64,000 nucleotides of DNA from Ulota crispa (Eukaryota > Streptophyta > Bryopsida > Orthotrichales > Orthotrichaceae). Numbering within the stretch: position 1 is the stretch's first letter; every line of letters starts with the position of its first letter. Positions 1 through 9,816 of this stretch are shown here, piece after piece. A model generated the notes under the pieces. The model made no database searches. It had not been told where the DNA came from and saw only the letters and a program-made list of their open reading frames with translations. The translations under genes and the position numbers were made by a program. The DNA is taken from the NCBI GenBank assembly GCA_963920765.1, contig OY987242.1:17632002-17696001 (forward strand), in the 5' to 3' direction.

Positions 1-1006
1 TCCCTCCGATTGAGCTCCAATGGTGCCAATGACACCCCAAAAATGACACCAAAATGCACCAAAATGACACCTATTTGCTCCGGAAAAACCTCCAAAATTC
101 AACAGCAGTTTACCTCTACGGCAGTGACGATACAAGTAGTAGAGTAGAGGCCACAACTTGGAGAAAGTCAAGCGGGTAAGATACAAAATCTAAGCATTTA
201 AGCGTCAGTTAGCTACCTCTCACTCTGTCACGAGAGAATCTAAGAGTGCAAAGAGAAACATGAAAGATAGTATAAACTCAAGTAAACAACACAAGCGTAA
301 CCTCTCTCAAAACACCTCACAAGACTTGACTTGGCAAAAAATGCCAAGTGAGAGAAGTAATGTGCCTTAACTAACCTTGAACCCTAGGTGGTCTCAAATG
401 AGGTGCCAAAGGCTCTAATCTTCTTCAAAATCTACTAAAACAAAGATCACCCACTAATAAAATACATTCGATGTGCCATAGCCACGATGCCACATCACGT
501 GACAACTGTTGTGTAAATAGATATTGCTAAACACAATACATCGTATACTATCACTAACAGCAGATAAAAACAAAAATAGAACCCAAAGACATATATACAA
601 ATATGATCTCAATTGCTCCTCTCTAGCTGGCTAATAGAGACTCGCAAGTCAGCTAGGACTATACTAAAAGTATAGCTAGATCCAAATGCTAAGATGAATA
701 TAAGTCTTCAACATCTATCCACACCAAAGGTGATGTCTTTGGCGGCCGACAATGTCAAGTGAACTTGATGAAAGAAAATATAAAAGATTGTAGGTCAGGT
801 GCAATGATAAGCTTCATCATTAATTGCCTTTGGCAGGTTTTTAGTGCCAATTTTTTATTCAATCTCCCATTAGTCAAATTTTGTGCATTGCAAATTTGGC
901 GCCTAGTCAACAAAGGTAGTAATGTTGTTATTTCAAACATAAGAGGTTTGGCCTCAAAAGATTATTAGTGCTTGTCCTAAGACGTAGCATGACCTAAAAA
1001 TCTCCT
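1..1006. other. Spacer, possible retrotransposon 3' flank or LTR
   Basis: No gene is supported here. On the minus strand this lies downstream of the decayed gypsy pol and could hold its 3' untranslated region and 3' LTR. No PBS or polypurine tract could be assigned. A simple ATGACACC-rich stretch occurs at 25-80. Confidence 0.3.
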
Positions 1007-1141
1007 ACAACAATGACAAATCTAATTTCTTGGAGGCAAAGTCAACAAGGGCAGAACAAAGCATGCCATATGCCAACGACATTGATACCGGTCACACAAA
1101 AGTATAGTAGCTACGCCTTTTTTTTCTCCACAAATAAAACA
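1007..1141 (-). pseudogene. PHD-like zinc finger at the 3' end of the gypsy pol
   Basis: Downstream of the integrase C-terminal region, one minus-strand frame reads CFICGEKKGVATILLCDRYQ, then RWHMACFVLPLLTLPP, a stop, and ICHCC. The spacing matches a C4HC3 PHD finger: C-x2-C, then C-D-R-(C replaced by Y), W-H-x2-C, and a terminal C-x2-C following a position where Trp is usual and a TAG stop is seen. Family knowledge: PHD fingers bind histone H3 tails. Inference: the ancestral element carried a chromatin-reading module as an alternative to the chromodomain of chromoviruses. The Cys-to-Tyr change and the stop each fit a single G-to-A change, in line with the decay of the rest of the element. 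Confidence 0.6.
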
Positions 1142-3620
1142 ATGTAATCCCTCTAGCACCACTGTTAACTCTGGCTACACGGTACCATCAATGAGCAAGT
1201 GACAAGGAACACAATTTTTAGAATGTTCCTTGCACTTTCGTCTATCTTTGCCTTCCAACAAGAGAATGCCACTAGGCTAGACGTTCTTCACGCGAAGAAT
1301 AGTACGTCCTGCTCTGACATCTAATGTGGTATGTGCCTCACGCTGCAAATACACATAATCTCCTTGAGAGAACCTTTGCAGCTAAGGTCGATAAGTGTTG
1401 CTACGAATGCGCGCATAATGCAAAAATTTTCAATATTGGGCTATGTGTAAGTTCTCCAAAGCCATAAGCATGGCCCTCTTGAAGAACTCAGCCCAATCAT
1501 GTAGGCATTGAATCCAAACATCTGGACTATTTAAGTCCATGATTGAAGCTAGCTTCTCTTGCACGAAGCTAGACAAAATAGGCTCCTACCCCCATAGCAA
1601 CTGATAAGGGCTGTAAGTGGTCAAGGATGCCTGCCTACTAAAATGGTAATTCATGGAAATCCATGGTAACATTAGATTCCAATATCGATGGTTTCCACAA
1701 AGCAATCCATACTTGCGTAAACCACATTTGACTGTTTGAACAATATGTTCAACCAAACCATCCGCCTCATGCTAATCTCTAGAGGTGGTGCGGTGATCAA
1801 TCAAAGCCTTGGTGCATAGAGTTTCAAAAGCCCCTAGAAACTTTCGGCCTTGATCTGTCAAGACTTCAGCCGGTGCTCCAAAGCGTGCTAATACTTGGTC
1901 AAGAAATGCCATACTTGCCAACTCCGAAGAGTTTTGAAACAAAGCAACCAGCTCAATCCATTTGCTGAAATGCTCTACTATTACCAATACGTATTTGGCT
2001 CCACATAAAGTGACAAACTGACAACAAGATGCTTGGCAAAATCCAAAGACCAACGATAACCTATACCCATGATAGGTAAAGGCTTCAACTGTGGTGATAA
2101 GGTGTTAAAATTTGATCTCATTCGATCACATATCTCACACTGAGAAACATAGGTGGAAACTTGCTAATACATGTCAGTTCACCAATACTGGTTGCGGAAT
2201 ATAGAATGCGTCATGTGCACTCAAAATGACCAAGCTTCTCATACACTTAGCGTATCAAAGAAGCTCTCTGGTCTAACCGATGAACTATGCACCTAGCTCT
2301 ATCCGGCCAAACTCGAATTAACAAACCATTATTCTAACGGAACCTTGCTATTTGATGGTAAACTTTGTCTCATTCTATGGTAAAAATATCCAAAAGGAAT
2401 GATCCATGTTAAAGTTTGTGCAAGACCACTGAATCTTCCCACACATCTCCAAAACTCTGAGACTTATTGGGTTTATCATCCAAACCTAGATCAGCCGCCT
2501 CACTAGCAGAGCTTGATATCAAAGTCAGATAAACAACAGCGTGCCAGCCTGGAATTGCCTCTCTAACACAATCCTCATGCCACCTAGCATCGGCCAAATT
2601 CTCATCAGAGGGACTTGAATTGCGAGAAAAGCCATCCGCATGAAAATTAGTGATACTAGCTCGGTGAACAACCTCAAGGTCATACTCTTAAAGTAGTAGA
2701 GCCCACCTAACAAGCTTGCCGGTGAGTTTATCTGACTCCATAAGCCACTTCAAAGGTTGATGATTTATCACCAATGTAAACCATTGCCCATACAGATAAG
2801 GTCAAAAATGTGAAATGGCTCATACCACAGCTAAAGCTTCTCCCTCATAAGATAAATAGTTGAATTTTACCGAATTGTTACTTCTTGAAGCAAAAGCACT
2901 AACATACTCCCGTCCTTCTTCATCTTTCTAAATAAAAACTGCACCTAATCCCATTGCACTCCAATCCGTGTGCAGTTAGAAAGGTCTAGTAACATCAGGA
3001 CGTTGAAGCACAAGTGTTGAGCCCAACTTCTGCTTCAACGTGTCAAAAGCCAATTGCTACTCACGGCTCCGTGTCAAAATCTGGTCTTCGCAAATGAGTA
3101 TAGTCAAAAGCTTAGCAATCAAGCTAAAGTTTTTGACAAAGCGGCGATAATAATTTGCTAAGTCAAGAAACGCACGCAACTTTGGAATATCACAATGTGT
3201 TGGAAGCTTTTGAAAAGTATCCACCTTTGCCTGCTGTACACTAAGTCCTCCTTGAACTATCATGTGTCTTAAGTATAATAACTGATCATGGAAGAATTTG
3301 TACTTGCCATGATGCAAGCGCAATCCCCACTCACGCAACCGCTCAAAAATGGCTTGCAAATGCCTCACATGCTCTTAAGGTGAACTACTAAAGACTATAA
3401 CATTATCAATGTAGTACCGAGCGGATAACAATCCAGTCAAAACATAGCCATCATCCTTTGAAACTCAGCAGGTGCGTTTTTAAGACTAAATGGAAAAAAC
3501 TTTTAATGATAGAGTAGATATCTACCATCATGATCCACACCTCAAAATGTAGTTTTCACCCGATCTTCCAACCGTAATGACAATTAATGGTATCCATATC
3601 TCAAATCCAATATACTAATA
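1007..3620 (-). mobile_element. Degenerate Ty3/gypsy LTR-retrotransposon pol region
   Basis: Read on the minus strand, the order is reverse transcriptase, RNase H, integrase, as in Ty3/gypsy pol. RT: an FPFSLKNAPAEFQ block near 3480-3520, the active-site region near 3395 reading YIDN instead of YIDD, and the LRAFLDLANYYRRF segment near 3150-3200. RNase H lies at about 2680-2900 (YLSYEGEALAVV, NHQPLKWLMESDKLTGK). The integrase zinc-binding part near 2130 has CEICDR, and the core at 1772-2053 has VEHFSKW and VLTDQG. A GDYVYLQRE segment near 1350 is the integrase C-terminal region. Stops and at least one frameshift (between the FPF block and YIDN) break the frame, so this is a dead copy. The visible stops and the lost catalytic Asp are explained by C-to-T or G-to-A changes. 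The flanking 1-750 may be LTR or downstream sequence, but I could not define LTR ends. Confidence 0.9.
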
Positions 3621-3963
3621 ATTCAAGACGATCCCACTACATTAAATAACTTCTATAGCGTCGGCATAGAATATTGGTATAATTTGTCAAAAGTTCACTA
3701 CTCCTCCATTTTCCACTTCATGAGAACTTGAGAAGCGTCTTGAAAACTCTAACTAGACAAATATAATGTCACTTATTAACAACACACTTCATTGCTAACT
3801 ACAACATCTCATCTTTGACATAGATTTGCAATAAACACGTTTTTTTCAACCAAATCAAAAATGTCAGCAATTTGCCCTTTTTCTACTCTCCACCTCAAAA
3901 AGCCTAAAGTCCCACTTTGTACGCTTTTTCCCAAATTAACAAATAATGCATTACAACCCTTAG

Positions 3964-4221
3964 AACACCTTATTTGTTAAATTGGGAAAAAGAATACATT
4001 TTGGGACTTCTGAAGGTTTTAGGTGATCATCTAAAACCGAGCTTGCAATGTTTTTTTTGATACATGTGCCTTCACTTGAGAGGAGGAAGTTGTGAGGGAA
4101 AAAATCTTAGTAGATCAGATTGAATATGATACCTTTGAATCTAGTTTAAAGTAACTTTTTGGGTTTAAAGTGGAGTACAAAATAATACTTCCGTTTTTCC
4201 CAATTTAACAAATATGGTGTT
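3964..4221. repeat. MITE, AACACCATATT family, copy M1
   Basis: A 258-bp element with terminal inverted repeats of about 28 bp. The left end is AACACCTTATTTGTTAAATT and the right end is its reverse complement with one mismatch (AACACCATATTTG...). Both continue into GGGAAAAA. The interior is alignable with the copy at 6993-7251. A further right end of the same family (TTTTTCCCAAATTAAC) lies just to the left at about 3926-3950 without a recognisable partner. No coding capacity. Confidence 0.8.
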
Positions 4222-4298
4222 TTAGACCTAAACTTGCCCAAAGTAACAACCTTTAGGCCCAAATTTGCCCAAAGGAACAACCATGTTTGTAGCAAATA

Positions 4299-4661
4299 CT
4301 CCCTCCGTCCCAAAATGATCTTCATGTTACACAAATGTTATAGATTAAGCTCAAAAATAATCATTTTTTCAAAAAAAAATTGACCTATGAATAGAATTTG
4401 ATGTCCTCCTATTGTTTTGAAATTTTTAGTTTCAAATTAGTTTTCAAAGCATTGTTTCAAAGTGCTTGAAAATTAAATTTTTGAGGCATTTACAAAGAGC
4501 AGTGGTGACCACTCACTTGATGGCATGTGATTGGTTAGCATGCCCATGCTTTTGAACTATGTGCAAGCTAGTGTCGCTAGCTCCCTTCCTCCTCCAACAA
4601 GAAGATCATTTTGGAACACTAAATAAAGGTAAACAGGAAGATCATTTTGAGACAAAGGGAG
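4299..4661. repeat. Stowaway-like MITE S1
   Basis: Ends are CTCCCTCCGTCCCAAAATGA and a right end whose reverse complement reads CTCCCTTTGTCTCAAAATGA; similarity continues through GATCTTC. Each end is flanked by TA (4297-4298 and 4662-4663). CTCCCTCCGTCC with TA duplications is the known Stowaway (Tc1/mariner) signature. It lies 40 bp before the first recognisable peroxidase exon. Confidence 0.85.
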
Positions 4662-4700
4662 TATAAAATTGGTAAAACTTTTGTAATTTGTTTGGTGTAG

Positions 4701-6329
4701 GAGCACACACCATCGGAAGAGTGCACTATGTGAGCTTCCAAGAGAGGTTGTTCCCAAAAGTGGACCCCAACTTGGACCCGGCGTTTGCCAAGCTACTCCT
4801 GCATAGGTGCCCTCCCAACCCCACCAAGGTCTAGTTCATGTACTTCTGCAACGATGAGCACTTGCCCATGGCCTTTGACAACCACTAAGGTACAATGACT
4901 CCCAAAATTGTCTCAATGTTTGCTTAGATGCCAAGATTTCTTCAATATCTCCATTATATAAGTGACATTTTATTCTCAAATTTTTTATGTGTGATCCATG
5001 TGCAATCATGATCAAGCATACCAAATTTTAGTTACTAAAAACCAAAAATCCTATTTTTGGTAGACTATTTTGTGTCAAAATCAAGAATGTTGATTAAAAA
5101 ACATTGGTGATGAATTTTTGAGATTTGATTGCATGGGTATGTTGGAAACATCCATACGCACATCTTTGCTTTAAACAAATATTTCCAAAAATATTCTAAA
5201 AATATATATATATATAGATTTTAAATTTCAGACCAAATTTAGTGAAATTGACAATTATTCATGGAATCTATTTTTTGGCCAAATAAATATATCATCATGT
5301 TTAAAGGTACAACCTTAATCACAACATATGAGTTATTTGGCCAAAAAATAAAGTCCATGAAGAATGATCAATTTCACTAAATTTGGTCTGAAATTTAAAA
5401 AATATATATATATATTTATTAGAATATTTTTGGAAATATTTGTTTGAAGCAAAGATGTGCGTATGGATGTTTCCAACATACCCATGCAATCAAATCTCAA
5501 AAATTCATCACCAATGTTTTTTAATCAACTTTCTTGATTTCAACACAAAATAGTTTATCAAAAATAGGATTTTTGGTTTTTAGTAATTGAAATTTGGTAT
5601 GCTTGATCATGATTGTACAAGGATCACACACAAAAAATCTGAGGATAAAATGCCACTTATATATAGTGGAGATATTGAAAAAATCTTGGTGTCTAAGCAA
5701 ACATTGAAACAATTTTGGGAGTCACTATATGTCACCCATAAGTGACACTAGCCGTTTAGTGACATCTAAAATTAAACCTAAAAGTAGCACTTTTGCACCC
5801 AAACAAGACACACATGCACCCAAATTAGACATGCAAGTTAACATAAGGAAACAGAAATTGTGTAGGTGGTGGTTTATGATTGAGTGTGACATTATCTTTT
5901 TATTGTTGCTTTTTCAGGAATCTAGTGTCCACAATAGGTCAATCTAAAGAATTACCTTCAACAATTCATAAGTCATTCATATGATCTTAAAAAATTCCGA
6001 AAACAATTTTGCTTGGACCTGCACTCATTTCCTAACAAGCACATGCCATTAGACTCTCAAAATACCCTCCCAATTACCATATCTAAAGTAAGTGTCACTT
6101 TTGGATGTACATACCTTACTTCCTCAACTTGCCGGTCAACCAAGGCCTCACGGGAATAGACTCCAAGATCTCCATGGAAGCTCGAACGCGGTCGTTCGTC
6201 ATCAAGTACGCCGCGGACGTTAAGTACTGGCGCTCCCAGTTTTCCATGGCGTTCGTCAAGCTGAGTGCGTACAAGCCCCTCACAGGCACCTAGGGCGAAA
6301 TCCGCATGCGGTGCTCTTATGTAAGGTAG
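4701..6329 (+). pseudogene. Class III peroxidase pseudogene (3' exons)
   Basis: The exon from 4701 starts straight after a TAG acceptor with GAHTIGRVHYVSFQERL, then DPNLDPAFAKLL and FDNHY. These are the proximal-His region and conserved C-terminal blocks of plant secretory peroxidases (EC 1.11.1.7). An intron directly before GAHTIG is the usual position. The last exon, about 6104-6329, reads YFLNLPVNQGLTGIDSK, ARTRSFVIKYAADVKYW, FSMAFVKLSAYKPLTGT, then GEIRMRCSYVR and a stop. Two in-frame TAG codons, after NPTKV and after PLTGT, both fit CAG-to-TAG changes. The 5' exons with the distal His were not found upstream, where MITEs lie. An 829-bp hairpin (4896-5724) occupies most of the interval between the two exons. 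I regard it as a dead, truncated gene. Confidence 0.82.
4896..5724. repeat. 829-bp foldback (giant hairpin) element
   Basis: The left arm, about 4896-5286, is the near-perfect reverse complement of the right arm, about 5333-5724. The outer ends are TGACTCCCAAAATTGT and its complement. The innermost paired bases are GGCCAAATAA and TTATTTGGCC, leaving a loop of about 46 bases. (AT)n tracts sit symmetrically in both arms. No clear target-site duplication is visible. Similarity between arms is high enough to predict a stable long hairpin RNA if transcribed. Confidence 0.9.
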
Positions 6330-6761
6330 GTGCACCCATAAGCGTGGAAATAAGGGTTTTGGAGTAGGTAAAACAGTTGCCTAACTTTGAAAAAAATATT
6401 GTAAGTTAGGAAATGTAAATAAGAAATATTGGCATCAATTTCAAGGTTCCAACTACAAGTATTTGTCCACAAAGATTTTTCAAAGTCCAAAATCACTGAA
6501 ATTTTAAGAACCATGTGTAAGAGATGCTCATCATAAGGCTTGTTGGTTCTTAAATAGTGAGATGAGTACTCAAAACCTCATGCTAGTCACCCACAACCAT
6601 CACTTCATCACTCATAACCATCACTCAGCCACCCACAACCATTTGTTTTTTTATTAATTAGCCATGCCACTGTCAGGTGACAGACATGGGGACCCAATGC
6701 TTATGGATGCTGCTACCTTAAATTAGATAGAGTCACAGGAGCCTTCGCCTCTCAAATTGAT

Positions 6762-6763
6762 AT

Positions 6764-6814
<51 letters not shown>

Positions 6815-6843
6815 CATACATACATATATATGTATATATATGT
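6762..6843. repeat. (TA)n/(CATA)n microsatellite
   Basis: Uninterrupted TA dinucleotides with CATA units on both sides. Confidence 0.95.
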
Positions 6844-6992
6844 TTTCCTCTCTTATTTTTTTGCATATTAATTCTTTCAATTCATTCTTCTGTAACATAC
6901 TGATTTGCAATAAAGTGGGTGCACTGGCACATGCTAGAGCCTCTACAGTCTACCCCACGCATCACTTCTCTTTTGTCATGCACATTCCAGTG

Positions 6993-7251
6993 AATGCATT
7001 ATTTGTTTAATTGGGAAAAACAATACATTTTGGGACTTCTAAAGGTTTCAAGTGACCACCTGAAACCAAGCTCATAGTGCTTTTTTTGGTACACGTGCCT
7101 GCACCTAAGAAGAGAAATTTGAGAAGGAAAAAATCTTAGTGGCTCAAACTAAATTTGATACCTTTGAATTTGATTTAAGGTGACTTTTTGGGTTCAGGGT
7201 GGAGTACAAAATGGTACCTCCGTTTTTCTCAATTTAACGAATAAAGCCATT
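6993..7251. repeat. MITE, AACACCATATT family, copy M2
   Basis: A 259-bp element homologous along its length to M1 at 3964-4221; both contain GGGACTTCT near the left end and GGAGTACAAAAT near the right end. Inverted ends are AATGCATTATTTGTTTAATT and, on the other strand, AATGGCTTTATTCGTTAAAT. Its terminal bases have diverged from the other copies. Confidence 0.8.
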
Positions 7252-7954
7252 ATGGCGAAATGCGAAGAAAGTGGCCCCTTATTCTACTCATGGGACCTTG
7301 GACCTAATCCCGTGCCTTCTTTCTAGACATCGACAATAACTTAAGTACTATCCTGTGAAAATTTCGCTCATTTTACTATGAACACACTCATGGCAGTTCA
7401 GTGTATTTTACTTCGTTTGTCTACTCTCTTGCACTGTAAACAACTTCTCTCCATTTTTGGGGTGGTTACACCTTCTTCGAGAATGAAACTTTTGTGAAGA
7501 ATGAGAATTTGTGGAGTGAAAATAAGATAGAAGGGAGCAGTTCTTCATGAAGGTGTGACTATCTTTTGTGAGCGGTGGAGAATGGAGAATGAGTTCACTT
7601 AAAAAATGGTGATGCAATAAAAAAGCAAGCTCCATTCTCACGTTCAAACCGAGGTCTCCAACTCAAAAAAGATCAAAAGTAAGAAGAGCTAGATGAAAAA
7701 AAAGACACACATGAGCAAAAGTTTCACATGGAAAATCTTCTTTATGCCCACTTCTTCTCCTTTGAAAGCAAAGAGAAAAACTTCTCAACTGTCAAAAATA
7801 AAATAAAAATGAGTCGTCAACAAATCAAGAAGAAAGTGCCTCAACCCAATACTCCAAAGATTGAGAAAGATTGTGAAAGATTGAGGATAGGGTGAAGAAG
7901 GTGTGACTATCCCTACTGTTCACTTCAAAGACCAAACTGCATATCATAGCTAAA
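7252..7954. other. Spacer without recognised gene
   Basis: AT-rich sequence. Open frames here are short and show no motif I recognise. Confidence 0.5.
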
Positions 7955-8085
7955 AACCCCATATTCGATCAATATGGAGTTGTCAGTTATATATAGAGTG
8001 TATCTGAACCAACACAATACACTCCATATATAACTGACAACTCCATATATAACTCACAACTCCATATTGATGCAATATGGGGTTT
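7955..8085. repeat. Small imperfect palindrome
   Basis: The left end AACCCCATATTCGATCAATA and the right end reading back as AACCCCATATTGCATCAATA form an inverted repeat continuing through GGAGTTGTCAGTTATATAT. The right arm carries an extra tandem copy of the 20-base motif around ACAACTCCATATATAACT. A likely miniature foldback element. Confidence 0.7.
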
Positions 8086-8369
8086 GAACTTCATCCACTC
8101 CAAGTCTCCAACCGCCTAAAGAAGTTTTCGTTGTACTGTACAATTAAAGCATATGAACTGGAAGTGACCACAGACCGGTGTAGTCCAAGTTTGGCGCACC
8201 TAGTACTCTCATTCAGTGAATGAGTAAATCTGTCCATTTCCACCAACTGCGCTCTTCAGACCAATACTGAAACTGTTGAAGAAAGCTCCAAGAACAAGTC
8301 TATAACAATGAATACATTATCTATTAATAGATAAACATGCACCTTTTTTTTAATGTTTTTTTTTGTTCC

Positions 8370-8740
8370 AAATGCTGAGAACAGTTGTACGAGTCGGCTG
8401 GTGCCGGGACCACACAGGTCCAAAACAAGCCGTTTGAAATGGATGAAGAAGTAATTTGTATTTTTGGAAAACTAGGAGACAATCATTTTTCTAATTTTTC
8501 ATCTACTGTTCAACTAAAAATAATTTCTCCACCATTCTAAGGTGGGAGATTTGAGACGTCAATTTGTGAACTCTAAAAATTGACAATTTTGAACAAATCA
8601 AAAAAATGGACTCTAGAATGTCAAAAAATCTACTTTTATGCAAACCAACAACTCCGTCGCCTATTTTTCATAAAACAACGTTTTTAAACAACGGTTCTGG
8701 CCTGTGTGGCCCGGCCTTGAGTGAGGCAGACCAACCTTTA
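8370..8740. repeat. Probable MITE with GC-rich inverted repeats
   Basis: GGTGCCGGGACCACACAGG near 8399 is the imperfect reverse complement of CCTGTGTGGCCCGGCC near 8701. Weaker complementarity extends inward (CCAAAACAAG against the region before 8695). Element ends and a target duplication were not resolved. Confidence 0.45.
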
Positions 8741-8849
8741 TATAGTGGAGGTGAATCCACTGCATGTCCCAGTAGTCATGGACGCATGGCAGGGGGGACT
8801 ATCTTGACTGGAAGTCAATTCTAGTACGGTGCCTACACTAAATATTGCG

Positions 8850-9070
8850 TTTGGGTTTAAGCTGCCCCACAATAATCTCTCAGCATTTTACACAGTTCAA
8901 ATAGTTCTTGCTTTTACAATAACTTTTCATAAACAATTATTGTAATAAACAATTCTTAAAGGTCCTAACAACAACAATGAAGCTACAAAAAAACAAACTA
9001 GCGACGTCCAAGCTGTAAACCATGTGAAATCCTAGTATTTAAAAACTTGCATGCACCTCCAAGTGGCCAA
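8850..9070. repeat. Dispersed repeat, copy R1
   Basis: Alignable with 48805-49015: shared runs include AATTATTG-AATAA, GTAAACCATGTGAAATC and CATGCACC-TCAAGTGG-CAAG. A more diverged version lies at about 52990-53830. Element type unknown; it may be a fragment of a larger transposon. Confidence 0.65.
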
Positions 9071-9816
9071 GCAATGAGTACATGAGATAACTTTTCAAGG
9101 CAAGACAACCTAATTGTTAAGGTAAACTAAATGCAATATTAAATGTAATTTCAGATGTCCCAAAACAAGTGCAATAGATACAAATCCATAGGTCACAAAA
9201 AGAACGAAGTAGATGAAAATTTGATCTCAACTCCATGGCAAAATTGGTCACTTACATTAATCAAGTAGCTCTGCTACTACAAGAGGCTGGCTTTGGCTTT
9301 ATCATGGGCTTGCTTTCAGATTAAGAGTGTCTACTCAAACTTCCTCAAGGTAGCTTTGAGCAGGGTAGCTTTGAAGCTTTGGTTGGTTGATGCAAAAGCC
9401 TCCTCCCCTGCAGTGGTCCAGAGCCAATAAAGTACGACAGGGATGAAGCGAAGCGAGGCACAACAAGCAGTAATTATAGAACCTCACTTGGATCAATCAC
9501 AGCTCTCCTACACTCTCAGGGGGCTGGCAACACTTCGTCTCTCAAAGTCCAGCACAAAACTGAAACACTCTCTTTCAGTTCTCACTCAGCATTCAAAAGG
9601 GCAATATTTTCACTGCACCTGGCTGAGCAAAATCTCCAGAAATGGAGTTCACATGAAACTTCGGAAGGATGGTGGAAAGTAGGAATAAAACGAAAAAAAA
9701 ACAACTAAAAATCCAGTCCATCCATTTCTAGTGACATATGGAACAAATACCAGTATAGGAAAAGAAAAGAAAAGAACAGTAAATAACAAAGAAAAAAAGT
9801 CCTCCCTGAGGTTTAA

